Notes: a model not told the origin generated them from the sequence alone. Positions 32,066 through 39,883 are shown, numbered from the stretch's first letter. The stretch: DNA of 39,883 nucleotides from Alphaproteobacteria bacterium RIFCSPHIGHO2_12_FULL_63_12 (GCA_001767925.1 MEMM01000164.1:8031-47913), one strand, 5' to 3'. Translations and numbers: made by a program.

Positions 32066-33328
32066 CTACCCGCCCCCCGCGACCGACGTCGCGGGAGCGT
32101 CGAGCCCGAGCCAGTCTTCACGCGCAAGGCCGAGTTCCAGATCGAGAAAGGTCGGCAGGATGCGCCACAGCCGCTTCGAGCGGGCATTCGATAAAAGGAC
32201 AATGCCGGCGTCCTGCGCCGGGAGCCAGGCGATCTGCGCGGCGTAGCCTTCGACGGTGCCGGCATGGGCGATCACTTGCGCGCCCTCGTAATTATAGAGC
32301 CGCCAGCCGAAAGCGTATTGCGCCGCGTGAAAGCGCGGCGAGACCGACCTGATGCGCGCGGTCTCCGCCGGCGACATCGTGCGCGGCGCGTGGATGAGAT
32401 CGAGCGTCGCGATGGGGAGCGTTTGCGGCGCGTAGCCCATCTGCGCCTTCAGCCACGCCGCCATATCGAGGATCGAGGCGTTGACGCCGCCCGCGGCGGG
32501 AATGCGATAATAGGCCGGTTTGACCGTGACGCTGCGCCACGGGCCGTAATCCTCCTCGCCGCCGCCCTTGACGCGGTCGCGCACATGCGGGCGCGCGAAA
32601 TCGCCGCTTGCCGCCAGCCCCGCCTCGTCCGCCGAGGCGGTCACCATGCCGAGCGGCGCGAAGATCCTGGCCCTTAGCGCCGCCGCGTATGGCATTCCGT
32701 AGGCGGACGATGCCGCGAGGCCTGCGATGTCATAGAGGATGTTCTGATAGGAATAGCACTTGCCGACCCCGCAGATCGGCTTGACGTTGCGGTATTTGGG
32801 ATAAATCTCCGCAACCGGAATATTCGCCTCGAGCAGGTTGTCATAGGCGTTGGGCGGCAGGCCAGTCTGATGGCTTAGGACATGGCCGAGCTGCAGCGAC
32901 TTTTCCGCCCCGCCCGTGAGCTTGAGCCCGGGCGCGAATTCGACCGCAAGATCGGTCGGCGACAGCAGCCCTTCGTTCATTGCAAGGCCCGCGAGGGACG
33001 AGGCGAACCCCTTCGACAGCGAGCCGATGCGAAAGACCGTCGACGGCGTCACCTTCGCCGCGCCGCCCGCCTCGACGACGCCCCAGCTTTTCAGGAAGCG
33101 GGTCTCCCCGCCTTTGACGACGGCGACGGAGAGCCCGACGAAGTCGCCGCTTGCATAGGCCGCGTCAAGCGCCTGTTCAAACTCGCGCATCCGGAAATCT
33201 TCAGCGCCGGGCGAGGTCGCGGCGGAGATCAGCTGGACCGGTCCGTCCTGCGCGGCGGCGGGAACCGCTGCAGCCGACAGAAAAATCGCCGCGCCGGCGG
33301 CGAGGAAAAACCGGAACTCGACCTTCAA
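32066..33328 (-). CDS. Beta-lactamase-fold serine hydrolase, periplasmic
   Basis: 420 residues from TTG 33328, with GGGAG seven bases upstream; this start gives a clean signal peptide (KVEFRFFLAAGAAIFLSAAAVPAAAQ), unlike the longer frame in the track. Class C/PBP-like motifs: SxxK as SLSK, YxN as YQN in YSYQNILYDIAG, and HxG as HAG near the end. HVLSHQTGLPPNAYDNLLE is typical of the AmpC-like/EstB group. Such proteins act as esterases, D-amino-acid peptidases or beta-lactamases; the sequence does not decide which. It is monocistronic. Confidence 0.9.
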   Translation of the reverse strand: MKVEFRFFLAAGAAIFLSAAAVPAAAQDGPVQLISAATSPGAEDFRMREFEQALDAAYASGDFVGLSVAVVKGGETRFLKSWGVVEAGGAAKVTPSTVFRIGSLSKGFASSLAGLAMNEGLLSPTDLAVEFAPGLKLTGGAEKSLQLGHVLSHQTGLPPNAYDNLLEANIPVAEIYPKYRNVKPICGVGKCYSYQNILYDIAGLAASSAYGMPYAAALRARIFAPLGMVTASADEAGLAASGDFARPHVRDRVKGGGEEDYGPWRSVTVKPAYYRIPAAGGVNASILDMAAWLKAQMGYAPQTLPIATLDLIHAPRTMSPAETARIRSVSPRFHAAQYAFGWRLYNYEGAQVIAHAGTVEGYAAQIAWLPAQDAGIVLLSNARSKRLWRILPTFLDLELGLAREDWLGLDAPATSVAGGG

Positions 33329-33405
33329 GACACAACTCCCGCGCAGCGACGCGGCGGAAGAGTTGCAATGCTGCGCGCGCGGCGTCAATCGGCGGGCCAG
33401 CGCCC

Positions 33406-33436
33406 CTCACCCGCATCGCTTCGCGATGCGGGTGAG
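33406..33436 (-). terminator. Perfect 14-bp hairpin after the MarR gene
   Basis: CTCACCCGCATCGC-TTC-GCGATGCGGGTGAG, fourteen perfect pairs, between the stop of the MarR gene and the serine hydrolase start (minus strand). Terminator, or a REP-like unit; no T-run on the minus strand. Confidence 0.6.
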
Positions 33437-33449
33437 AGGATTTCCTTTT

Positions 33450-34016
33450 CTACGCCGCTTCCATCTCGGCGCAGATCGCTTCGGCGTCCTGCGCGGTCAG
33501 GGGTTCGTCGAGCAGCGCGCAGCGGCGCGTCGCGCCGTCGCGTTCGAAATGCCGGCAGGTCCGGCAGACGCCGAACTCCCGGCCGCCGCGGCGGCGGATG
33601 GCGGCGCGCAGCGCGGCTTCGAGCGCCGACGCGATCAGCGCCGCCTCGCCGGTCGATTCAATGTCGCGGGCGAGCAGGGTCTCGTCGTCGGCGGCGACAT
33701 AGGCGCGCCCCATGGCCGTCAGCGCGAGGATCACCGATCGCCCATCGGAGTCGCTTTTGGTTTTTTCGATGAGGCCCTTGCCTTCAAGCGCGATCAGCGT
33801 CTGCGAAACCGTACCGCGCGACGAGGCGAAATAATCGGCGAGCGCCGCCGGCGTTTTCGAAAACCGGTTGGCGCGGGCGAGGTAGCGCAGCGCCTCGCGC
33901 TGGGCGGGGTTGAGGCCTTTGTCGAAATCGCCGGCGCGAAGATGCCGCCCGAGCCGCTCGACCAGATGCGCCGCCCGCCAGGCGGCGACTGATGGCAATG
34001 AGTCGCGGTTGTTCAT
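33450..34016 (-). CDS. MarR-family regulator with C-terminal four-cysteine cluster
   Basis: 188 residues from ATG 34016 (the track starts 27 codons earlier, inside the promoter). The winged helix is at about 38-105 (ALADYFASSRGTVSQTLIALEGKGLIEK, DGRSVILALTAMG). After a dimerisation helix comes a cluster C151-x2-C154-x11-C166-x15-C182 (GVCRTCRHF...RRCALL...ICAEM). Four cysteines in this layout could hold zinc or an iron-sulfur cluster; either would suit a redox or NO sensor. It is divergent from the protoglobin-redoxin pair with a shared inverted repeat, so it probably controls them. Confidence 0.85.
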   Translation of the reverse strand: MNNRDSLPSVAAWRAAHLVERLGRHLRAGDFDKGLNPAQREALRYLARANRFSKTPAALADYFASSRGTVSQTLIALEGKGLIEKTKSDSDGRSVILALTAMGRAYVAADDETLLARDIESTGEAALIASALEAALRAAIRRRGGREFGVCRTCRHFERDGATRRCALLDEPLTAQDAEAICAEMEAA

Positions 34017-34037
34017 TGACGTTCTTTCCGATCGATG

Positions 34038-34052
34038 ATAGCGAGTCACTAT
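34038..34052. promoter_or_regulatory. Inverted repeat in the MarR/protoglobin divergent promoter
   Basis: ATAGCGAGTCACTAT, a 15-base interrupted palindrome (arms ATAG.GA/TC.CTAT), midway between the MarR ATG (34016) and the protoglobin GTG (34088). Size and place fit a MarR operator controlling both directions. Confidence 0.5.
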
Positions 34053-34087
34053 TACTTTATTCAATGCCGTCTGGCAAGGAGCGCCCC

Positions 34088-34675
34088 GTGTCATCAATTC
34101 CCGGTTATCGCCTCAACGATCCGAGCCTTCCCGCTTCGCCGGTAGGGATGGCCGATCTCGAAGAGTTGAAAACCTCGCTTCTGTTCGGCCCCGCCGACAT
34201 CGCCGCCCTGCGCCAAGCTGCGGCGATTCTTGAGGACCAGATCGAGGCGATTCTAGATGTATGGTACGGATTTGTCGGCGGAAATCCGCATCTCCTTCAA
34301 TATTTTTCCGACCCGGCGACAGGCGCGCCGGTGGGCGCTTATCTCGACGCCGTACGCAAGCGCTTCGGCCAGTGGATCATCGACACCTGCAGAGCCGAAT
34401 ATGACGCGCGCTGGCTCGCCTTCGCCGACGAGATCGGCAAGCGCCACCATCGCATCGGCAAGAACCGCACCGACGGCGCCAACGCCGCCGCGCATATTCC
34501 GCTTCGCCACATTCTCGCGCTGGTCATTCCGATCAGCGTGACGATGAAGCCGTTTCTGGCGAAAAAGGGCGCGAGCGCCGCGCAAGTCGAGGCGATGCAC
34601 GCGGCATGGACGAAATCGGTGCTGCTGCAGGCGATCTTGTGGTCGCGGCCTTATGTGAAGGATGGGGATTTTTGA
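34088..34675 (+). CDS. Protoglobin-domain protein
   Basis: 195 residues from GTG 34088, with AAGGAG six bases upstream; the track runs 32 codons further into the promoter. Protoglobin features: FGPADIAALRQAAAILEDQIEAILDVWYGFVGGNPHLLQYF and EIGKRHHRIGKNRTDG, where H120 or H121 should be the heme-binding proximal His, then HIPLRHILALVIPIS. A single-domain globin without attached output domain, so a gas-binding or NO/O2/peroxide-handling role is likelier than signalling. Its stop shares bases with the ATG of the redoxin gene (TGATG), implying coupled translation. Confidence 0.9.
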   Translation: MSSIPGYRLNDPSLPASPVGMADLEELKTSLLFGPADIAALRQAAAILEDQIEAILDVWYGFVGGNPHLLQYFSDPATGAPVGAYLDAVRKRFGQWIIDTCRAEYDARWLAFADEIGKRHHRIGKNRTDGANAAAHIPLRHILALVIPISVTMKPFLAKKGASAAQVEAMHAAWTKSVLLQAILWSRPYVKDGDF

Positions 34676-35238
34676 TGACGGCTTACCGGACCGCGCCGGA
34701 GTGGACGATCGCGCACTGGCTAAACGAGGACCGGCTAAACGCGCCGGCGGCGCCAAGCCTTGCCGCGCTGCGCGGAAAGGTCGTGATGGCGGTCGCGTTC
34801 CAGATGTTGTGCCCCGGCTGCGTCTCCCACGGCCTGCCGCAGGCGCAGCGCGTACGCGCCGCCTTTTCCGCCAAGGATGTCGCCGTGTTCGGCCTGCATA
34901 CGGTGTTCGAGCACCGCGAGGCGCAAGGCTCGAAGGAAGCGCTCGCCGCTTTCCTCCACGAATACCGCATCGGATTTCCGGTCGGCATCGACGCCGGGGC
35001 GCCGGGCGGCGGCGTTCCGCTGACCATGCGCGCCTATAACATGCAAGGAACGCCGACGACGATCCTGATCGATCGCGACGGCCGGCTGCGGCTGTCGAAA
35101 TTCGGCCATATCGACGATCTGCTGCTCGGCGCGTCGATTGCGACGCTGATCGGTGAGGCGCCGGCGATAGCGCCGGAGGCGCCGGCGATGGGCTGCGATC
35201 CGGAAGGGTGCGCGGTCGAGGGCGCGCCGTCTTCATGA
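34675..35238 (+). CDS. Thioredoxin-fold redoxin with CPGC motif
   Basis: 187 residues from ATG 34675, overlapping the protoglobin stop by one base. A thioredoxin/peroxiredoxin-like fold: LRGKVVMAVAFQMLCPGCVSHGLPQ (C46, C49), then GTPTTILIDRDGRLRLSKFG, the cis-Pro strand. There is no signal peptide, so it acts in the cytoplasm. A C-terminal extension carries two more cysteines (GCDPEGCAVEG), possibly a second redox pair that recycles C46-C49. Genetic coupling to the globin suggests that it reduces the globin or repairs its oxidised products. Confidence 0.85.
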   Translation: MTAYRTAPEWTIAHWLNEDRLNAPAAPSLAALRGKVVMAVAFQMLCPGCVSHGLPQAQRVRAAFSAKDVAVFGLHTVFEHREAQGSKEALAAFLHEYRIGFPVGIDAGAPGGGVPLTMRAYNMQGTPTTILIDRDGRLRLSKFGHIDDLLLGASIATLIGEAPAIAPEAPAMGCDPEGCAVEGAPSS

Positions 35239-35671
35239 ACCGGGGCGGATCGAGGACGCCGACAAGCGCGGCGTCCCCCTCTCTTCCGATCACGACCTGG
35301 AGAGGTTGCGCCAGGGTATTGCAATCAAACAGAACGATCGGTACAAGCGATTCGATACTTTTCGCTTTCAGGGAAACAATACGTGCTCCCGTCCTCTCAT
35401 TTCGCCTCGATCGAAGTCGCCCTTTCGGCGCTGACCGGTCCTCAAGCGACGCCTCGCGCGGTTTCGAACCGCCCGTCGGCGGCGGTCGCACATGAAAGAT
35501 CTACGAATGACCCCAGCCGCGTTCTCGCGCCGCCCGTCGACATCAAGGTCGCGGCCGCCGAATGCGCGGTGTGAGGCGACACCTCAGCGGGTGGCCCAAA
35601 CCGCCCGTTAGCCGGCGCGTGTGTGCTCCCCCAGGGCCCCGCGTCGGCGCTATTCCTTTCGAAAGCCATAC
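35239..35671. other. 433-base gap after the globin-redoxin pair
   Basis: A hairpin (GGACGCCG, loop ACAAGCG, CGGCGTCC; 35254-35276) directly follows the redoxin gene and is a likely terminator. The rest holds only short frames without coding character; a GGTTTCGAACC block near 35460 resembles a tRNA T-arm but no tRNA can be built around it. The promoter of the NTF2-like gene should lie at the end. Confidence 0.5.
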
Positions 35672-36160
35672 ATGAGAGAAGCCGAGGAGCCGCGGGCGCC
35701 GTTCCCTCCGTTCACGGAGGAGGCCGCGCGGGAAAAAGTCCGCAAGGCGGAAGACGCCTGGAACAGCCGCGATCCAAGGCGCGTCGCGCTCGCCTATACG
35801 GCGCAAAGCCGGTGGCGCAACCGCGGCGAATTCCTGAAGGGGCGCGCTGAAATCGAAGCGTTTTTGACGCGCAAATGGGCGGCCGAAAACGACTATCGCC
35901 TGATCAAGGAATTATGGGCGTTCGAGGGCGCGCGCATCGCCGTCCGCTTCGCCTATGAATGGCGCGACGAGCAGGGGCGGTGGTTTCGCGCCTATGGAAA
36001 TGAAAACTGGGAGTTCGCGTCGAACGGCTTGATGGCGCGCCGCATCGCTTCGATCAACGATCTTGAAATCGGCGAGGAAGGAAGGCTTTTCTACTGGCCC
36101 CGAGGCGAGACCGGGCGGCGCCCGGACGATCATCCGGGCCTTACTGATCTCGGCCTTTGA
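35672..36160 (+). CDS. NTF2-like protein (DUF1348 type)
   Basis: 162 residues from ATG 35672; the track begins 17 codons upstream without support. The DUF1348 layout is clear: [42 protein letters not shown], then [19 protein letters not shown] and [19 protein letters not shown]. This is an NTF2-fold cytoplasmic protein of unknown reaction. It lies 31 bases upstream of the TetR gene on the same strand, so the two may be co-transcribed. Confidence 0.85.
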   Translation: MREAEEPRAPFPPFTEEAAREKVRKAEDAWNSRDPRRVALAYTAQSRWRNRGEFLKGRAEIEAFLTRKWAAENDYRLIKELWAFEGARIAVRFAYEWRDEQGRWFRAYGNENWEFASNGLMARRIASINDLEIGEEGRLFYWPRGETGRRPDDHPGLTDLGL

Positions 36161-36191
36161 CGGCATCCATAAAGGCGCCGATAACGGCATC

Positions 36192-36779
36192 ATGACGAAC
36201 ACGCCCGCATCCGCGCTTGCCCGCGAAGAGATTGTGACGGTTCTCTTCGACCTCTTTCGCCGCGCCGGTTATGACGCCGTCTCGGTCGCTGACATTTCGG
36301 CCGCCACGCGCCTTGGCAAGTCGAGCCTTTACCATCACTTCCCCGGAGGCAAGCCCGACATGGCGGGCGCGGTCGCCGATTTCGCCAGGATGCGGATGCG
36401 CGCGATGGTCTTCGACAAGCTCGCCGGCAACGGATCCCTTGAGGAAAAACTCCGCAACATGGCGGCCTTCGTCTCGGCGATGTATGGCGACGGCAGCGCG
36501 CCGTGCCTCATCTCTTCAATGATGATTTCGCCGACCGCGGGACCAAGGACGATCGAAACCGTGCGCGCGATCATGACCGAATGGATCGCCTCGCTCGCGG
36601 CGGCGCTCGCCGCGCAGGGCGTTCCGGAAGGCGAGGCCGCACGGCGGGCGACCGCGGCGCTGGTCGAAATTCAGGGCGGGCTGGTCGTCGCGCGCGCGAC
36701 CGGCGACACGAAAATTTTCGAAACGGCGATGAAATCGGCGATCGCGCGATTGCAGGCGTTTGACCCGCCGCTTTCCTGA
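36192..36779 (+). CDS. TetR-family transcriptional regulator
   Basis: 195 residues from ATG 36192 (MTNTPASALAREEIVTVLFDLFRRAGYDAVSVADISAATRLGKSSLYHHFPGGK), a typical TetR helix-turn-helix; the track starts 43 codons upstream in the previous gene. The C-terminal ligand domain (about 65-190) is of the TetR_C type seen with short-chain or quinone-sensing regulators (APCLISSMMISPTAGPRTIETVRAIMTEW). Target and ligand unknown; the NTF2-like gene just upstream is the first candidate. Confidence 0.9.
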   Translation: MTNTPASALAREEIVTVLFDLFRRAGYDAVSVADISAATRLGKSSLYHHFPGGKPDMAGAVADFARMRMRAMVFDKLAGNGSLEEKLRNMAAFVSAMYGDGSAPCLISSMMISPTAGPRTIETVRAIMTEWIASLAAALAAQGVPEGEAARRATAALVEIQGGLVVARATGDTKIFETAMKSAIARLQAFDPPLS

Positions 36780-36890
36780 TCCTTCGAGACGCATTCCTTC
36801 GGAATGCTCCTCAGGAGAGGGAGAAAGGCTGAAACACAAAACTCCCTCATCCTGAGGGGCGATGCGGAACGCATCGCGTCTCGAAGGATC
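36778..36890. repeat. Inverted pair of palindromic elements (family 1)
   Basis: GATCCTTCGAGACGCATTCC...CTCCTCAGGAGAGG (36778-36821) and CCTCATCCTGAGGGGCGATGCGG...GCGTCTCGAAGGATC (36845-36890). The outer 15 bases of both are perfectly complementary, so the pair can fold into one large stem-loop between the TetR gene and the AhpD-like gene, which converge here. Confidence 0.9.
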
Positions 36891-36925
36891 AGGCGAGACG
36901 ATGGAAAGAGCGCCGCGGGCGTCGC

Positions 36926-37483
36926 TCAGGCGCCGGCGGATTTGACGTTTTGTCGGCCGCCATTCTCGCGCGGGGGCAACAGCGACAGATCGAGATAATT
37001 GCCGAATGTCTGCAGCGCGACATGCGAAATGATCTCGATGATTTCCTCATCGGTGAAGCCTGCTGAGCGGATCGCGCGAAACGAGTCGTCGCTCACCCGC
37101 CCGCGCGCATGGGCGATTTCGACCGCGAATTGCAGCGCTGCATCATAACGCGGATTGACCGAGTGCCCGGCGCGCGCGCGCGCGATTTCGTCCTCGCTGA
37201 CCTCGCAATTCCGCCGCAGGGCGCAGCGATGCATGTCTTCAAGGTGCGTGCAGTCATTGACGACCGCGACTGCAATCGCGATGCGGTCGGCGAGATCTTC
37301 CTCGATGCGCCCCCATCCGAGCGAACCGGAAAGCGCGAGCAGGCCGTCGAGCGCGCGCGGGCTGTTCGCCGCCGCGCGAACGCAAGGCGGCAGTTCGCCG
37401 AAACGCGCCTGCAGCTCCTCGAGCGCGGACCGCATTCCTGGCGGCGCATCATCAATCGTCAACAAAGTGACCCGGGACTGCAT
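36926..37483 (-). CDS. AhpD/carboxymuconolactone-decarboxylase-like protein
   Basis: 185 residues from ATG 37483 (MQSRVTLLTIDDAPPGM). CMD-family fold: GELPPCVRAAANSPRALDGLLALSGSL, then AVAVVNDCTHLEDMHRCAL and EIIEIISHVALQTFGNYLDL. In AhpD-like enzymes the active site is CxxC followed by His; here C78 is present and H85 is present, but the second cysteine is Leu (CTHL). Other cysteines (C87, C93) could substitute. Peroxidase activity is therefore doubtful. Confidence 0.85.
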   Translation of the reverse strand: MQSRVTLLTIDDAPPGMRSALEELQARFGELPPCVRAAANSPRALDGLLALSGSLGWGRIEEDLADRIAIAVAVVNDCTHLEDMHRCALRRNCEVSEDEIARARAGHSVNPRYDAALQFAVEIAHARGRVSDDSFRAIRSAGFTDEEIIEIISHVALQTFGNYLDLSLLPPRENGGRQNVKSAGA

Positions 37484-37837
37484 GGCTTTACCTCTTAACT
37501 CCCCCAAAAGGACGTCGAATATGTCAAAAGTACGCCTGCACTATTGGCGCCGACCTCGATCACATGCGCTTCAAACTGCTTTGAATTAATCTGTTTTCAC
37601 GCAAGCGTGATATGATGACGGCAAGTCATCGCCGCTTCGCCGCAAGCGTCAATCGAAAATCCCAGCGCATCGAGGCAAGGCACGGGCCGACCGGAAGCCG
37701 GGCGGCGGACAAAGGCGCTGGATAAGGGCGCTGGACAGGGCGGCGGGCGGCGCCGAATTCCCCCTCATTCCTGCCCGAATGGGGCCATGCTAAGGGCTTA
37801 GCCGCAATCGTCGATTCGAAAGTTCCGGAGTTCCCTC
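37484..37837. other. Divergent intergenic region before the penicillin-binding protein
   Basis: 354 bases between divergent genes. It holds the AhpD-like promoter at the left (AT-rich AATATGTCAAAAGTAC) and the penicillin-binding protein promoter at the right. CACGCAAGCGTG (37600-37611) is a short palindrome. A 22-codon frame at 37521-37589 (MSKVRLHYWRRPRSHALQTALN) has no evidence of being a gene. Confidence 0.45.
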
Positions 37838-39883
37838 GTGACCGCCTCCCCTGATGAGCCGCAAAAGCCCGCCGCAGCGGCGTTCGACGAGGCGGCCAAG
37901 GATCTTGCCGATCATCTGTCGTCCCTGCCGAAGGCCGCCGCGCCGGTCCTGCCGGCGCCCAAACGGGTAGAGCCGCGCCGCGCCCCGCCGCCAAAGGCCG
38001 AGGCGCCCAGCGTGCAAAAGGCCGAGGCGCCCAGCGTGCAAAAGGCCGAGGCGCCCAGCGTGCAAGAGGACCCGGCCCCCGCGATTTCCGCCGAACCGCC
38101 CGCCCCGCTGCGCGCCGAACGTCCGGCGCCGGCGGCAGCGATCGATCCGCCGGTCGAGCGCCTCGCTCCCTCTTTGGCCGAGCCGCCCGTCATCGCCCGT
38201 CGCCTTGGCGCCGATACGCCGACCGACGCGGCGCCGGCCTCCGATAGCGCACGCCCGACCGCCGCCGCGCGCGCCAAGGCCAGGCACAAATTAAAGCCGC
38301 CCAAAGTCGACGGCGCGGAGGGAAACGGCGGCCGCAAACCGCGGCCGCTGCTGCGCGAGTTCGGCTATCTTTGCGTGTCGCTGTTCTTCATCGGCGGCAT
38401 CGCGGGGCTCGGGGCGCTGTTTCTGGTCATCGCGCCCTGGCCCGAGGAAGGCGCCGATCTGTGGGCGATCAACCGGACGCCGGCGATTGTCATCGAGGAC
38501 CGCTTCGGGCGCGAAATCGCGGCGCGCGGCGCGCGCTATGGCGAGGCGGTCGCGATCGACGAATTGCCGCCTTATCTCCTCAAGGCGTTCCTTTCGACCG
38601 AGGACCGCCGCTTTTACGAGCATCACGGCGTCGATCTGAAAGGCGTCACCCGCGCCATCCTCGCCAATATCCGCTCGAACGGCAAACGCACCGAAGGCGC
38701 CTCGACGATCACCCAGCAGCTCGCCAAGAACCTGTTCTTGTCGCCGGAGCAGACCTATGTCCGCAAGGCGAAGGAAGCGATGCTCGCCTTCTGGCTTGAG
38801 GGCCGGTATTCGAAAGACGAGATCCTCTCGCTGTATATCAACAGAATATATTACGGCGCCGGCGCCTATGGTGTCGAAAACGCGGCGAAGACCTATTTCA
38901 ACAAATCCGCGCGCGACGTGACGCTGTCGGAAGCGGCGCTGCTCGCCGGACTGCCGCAGGCTCCCTCGACGCTGGCGCCGACGCAAAACCCGCTGGGCGC
39001 GCAAGACCGCGCCTTCGAAGTCATCGACAACATGCGCGAGACCGGCGACATCACCGATTTCGAGGCGCGCGAGGCGCGCAAAAATCCCCCTGTCATCGCC
39101 ACCGGCGCCGCCAACAACGACATCGGCTGGTTTTTCGATTTCGTCGCCGAGAAGGCGCGCGTGCTCGCCGGGCCCGGCGCGATCGACATCGTCATCGCGA
39201 CGACGCTCGACCAAAAATTACAGCGCGACGCGCAAATCGCCGTCAACTCCGTCCTCGATGTCGACGCCAAGGTTTCAGGCGCCTTGCAGGGCGCGCTGAT
39301 CGCCTATGACAATGACGGCGCGGTCAGGGCGATGGTCGGCGGACGGTCCTATATCGAAAGCCAGTTCAACCGCGCGACGCAGGCCAAGCGCCAGCCGGGA
39401 TCGGCTTTCAAGCCGATCGTTTACGCCGCCGGATTTGAAAACGGCCTGACGCCGTCGTCGCGCTTCGTCGATCAGCCGATCGACATCGCCGGATGGAAGC
39501 CGACAAATTACGACAACAAATATCGCGGCTCGATGCGGATCTCGGAAGCCGTCGCCAAATCCATCAATACGATCGCGGTGCAGGTCTCCGAAAAAATCGG
39601 GCGCAAGAAAGTCATCGAAATGGCGCGCCGCCTCGGCATGTCATCGGAGATCCCTGCGGGGGAGGCCGGCATCGCGCTCGGCGGATTTTCCGCAACGCTC
39701 GAAGAGTTGACCGCCGCCTATATTCCGTTCGCAGATGGCGGGCTGGGCGTGCGCCCCTATGCGATCACCTCGATCACCGACGGACGCGGCAAGACTTTGT
39801 GGCGGCGCAATCAGAAGCCGCCGGCGCCGATCATGGAAAAGAAAATCGCGACCGAAGTGACGCATGTCCTCTATCAGGTGGTG
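37838..39883 (+). CDS. Class A penicillin-binding protein (PBP1), C-terminus beyond the window
   Basis: 682 codons in one open frame from GTG 37838 (GGAG eight bases upstream) to the window edge; the track misses it because it has no stop. A cytoplasmic tail of about 170 residues, rich in Ala/Pro, includes three perfect copies of an eight-residue repeat. One membrane helix follows (about 176-200, YLCVSLFFIGGIAGLGALFLVIAPW). The glycosyltransferase domain has EDRRFYEHHGVD, EGASTITQQLAKNLFLS, RKAKEAMLAFWLE and YINRIYYGAGAYGVE. The transpeptidase domain starts with SAFKP (SxxK) and SINT (SxN). It makes and cross-links peptidoglycan at the inner membrane. The KTG motif lies outside. Confidence 0.95.
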   Translation, partial: MTASPDEPQKPAAAAFDEAAKDLADHLSSLPKAAAPVLPAPKRVEPRRAPPPKAEAPSVQKAEAPSVQKAEAPSVQEDPAPAISAEPPAPLRAERPAPAAAIDPPVERLAPSLAEPPVIARRLGADTPTDAAPASDSARPTAAARAKARHKLKPPKVDGAEGNGGRKPRPLLREFGYLCVSLFFIGGIAGLGALFLVIAPWPEEGADLWAINRTPAIVIEDRFGREIAARGARYGEAVAIDELPPYLLKAFLSTEDRRFYEHHGVDLKGVTRAILANIRSNGKRTEGASTITQQLAKNLFLSPEQTYVRKAKEAMLAFWLEGRYSKDEILSLYINRIYYGAGAYGVENAAKTYFNKSARDVTLSEAALLAGLPQAPSTLAPTQNPLGAQDRAFEVIDNMRETGDITDFEAREARKNPPVIATGAANNDIGWFFDFVAEKARVLAGPGAIDIVIATTLDQKLQRDAQIAVNSVLDVDAKVSGALQGALIAYDNDGAVRAMVGGRSYIESQFNRATQAKRQPGSAFKPIVYAAGFENGLTPSSRFVDQPIDIAGWKPTNYDNKYRGSMRISEAVAKSINTIAVQVSEKIGRKKVIEMARRLGMSSEIPAGEAGIALGGFSATLEELTAAYIPFADGGLGVRPYAITSITDGRGKTLWRRNQKPPAPIMEKKIATEVTHVLYQVV
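37994..38065 (+). repeat. Three perfect 24-bp tandem repeats in the penicillin-binding protein tail
   Basis: AAGGCCGAGGCGCCCAGCGTG-CAA three times without any base change, encoding KAEAPSVQ three times in the cytoplasmic tail. Perfect identity suggests a recent or variable copy number. Confidence 0.9.

Noticed and set aside
35455-35475. Possible tRNA T-arm (GGTTTCGAACC)
   Set aside because: The T-stem has only four pairs and no matching acceptor or anticodon arms can be found on either strand.
34253-35491. Minus-strand ORF of 412 codons
   Set aside because: It lies antisense to the protoglobin and redoxin genes, both with family motifs; Arg/Pro/Ser-rich and featureless.

Overview
The window is high-GC, densely coded DNA from an alphaproteobacterium. 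The signs are two gene transfer agent (GTA) tail genes (g14/g15-like), an HtrA/DegP protease next to an OmpR-type regulator, an NrtS-like protein, and palindromic elements of the 'CCTCATCCTGAGGAG...GTCTCGAAGGATG' type common in that class. Genus cannot be fixed from sequence alone. A member of the Hyphomonadaceae/Parvularculaceae neighbourhood would fit, but that is inference.

Layout. Positions 1-6 kb (minus strand) hold the start of a response regulator, a periplasmic DegP-type protease, a fused alpha/beta hydrolase-OsmC protein, a 492-residue protein I do not recognise, and a DnaJ-type co-chaperone; several of these point to protein quality control and envelope or oxidative stress. At 6.2-7.7 kb lie a lipoprotein and two small proteins. 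At 7.7-12.3 kb are only the last two GTA tail genes (g15 and g14); their usual upstream partners are missing and a repeat-rich segment replaces them.

Positions 12.4-23.0 kb hold the most unusual feature: ten tandem paralogous genes, all minus strand, each about 250-277 codons. Each encodes a single-pass inner-membrane protein with a nearly invariant N-terminus (MILRRVI.HFRKQEWTA..DFVIVV.GVFVG.QVSNWN) and a divergent periplasmic domain that keeps an 'E(L/M)..(S/A/T)G.(I/V).LI.D..LR..L..YY' core. The architecture resembles the DUF6090 family of Bacteroidota as I remember it. The array follows an M28-type peptidase gene. Every junction in the array is a 4-base ATGA overlap. Where palindromic repeats have entered a junction, they sit inside short in-frame micro-ORFs that begin with a decayed copy of the conserved N-terminus and again end in ATGA on the next gene. 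Coupled translation appears to run unbroken through the array. Upstream of the peptidase is an internally deleted TolB/TPR-type membrane protein whose linker carries two palindromic elements read in frame.

Positions 24-33 kb are mostly metabolic or envelope genes: a YcgN-like protein, a membrane-anchored carboxylesterase, a DUF4440-like lipoprotein, a Baeyer-Villiger-type flavin monooxygenase with a perfect operator-like palindrome upstream, two tandem arylsulfotransferase-like membrane proteins of identical length (473 aa, overlapping by ATGA), an NrtS-like protein and a beta-lactamase-fold serine hydrolase. Positions 33.4-35.2 kb form a compact divergent locus: a MarR regulator with a C-terminal four-cysteine cluster against a protoglobin-redoxin pair, with an inverted repeat between them. 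The right end has an NTF2-like protein, a TetR regulator, an AhpD-like protein lacking the usual second cysteine, and a class A penicillin-binding protein cut by the window edge.
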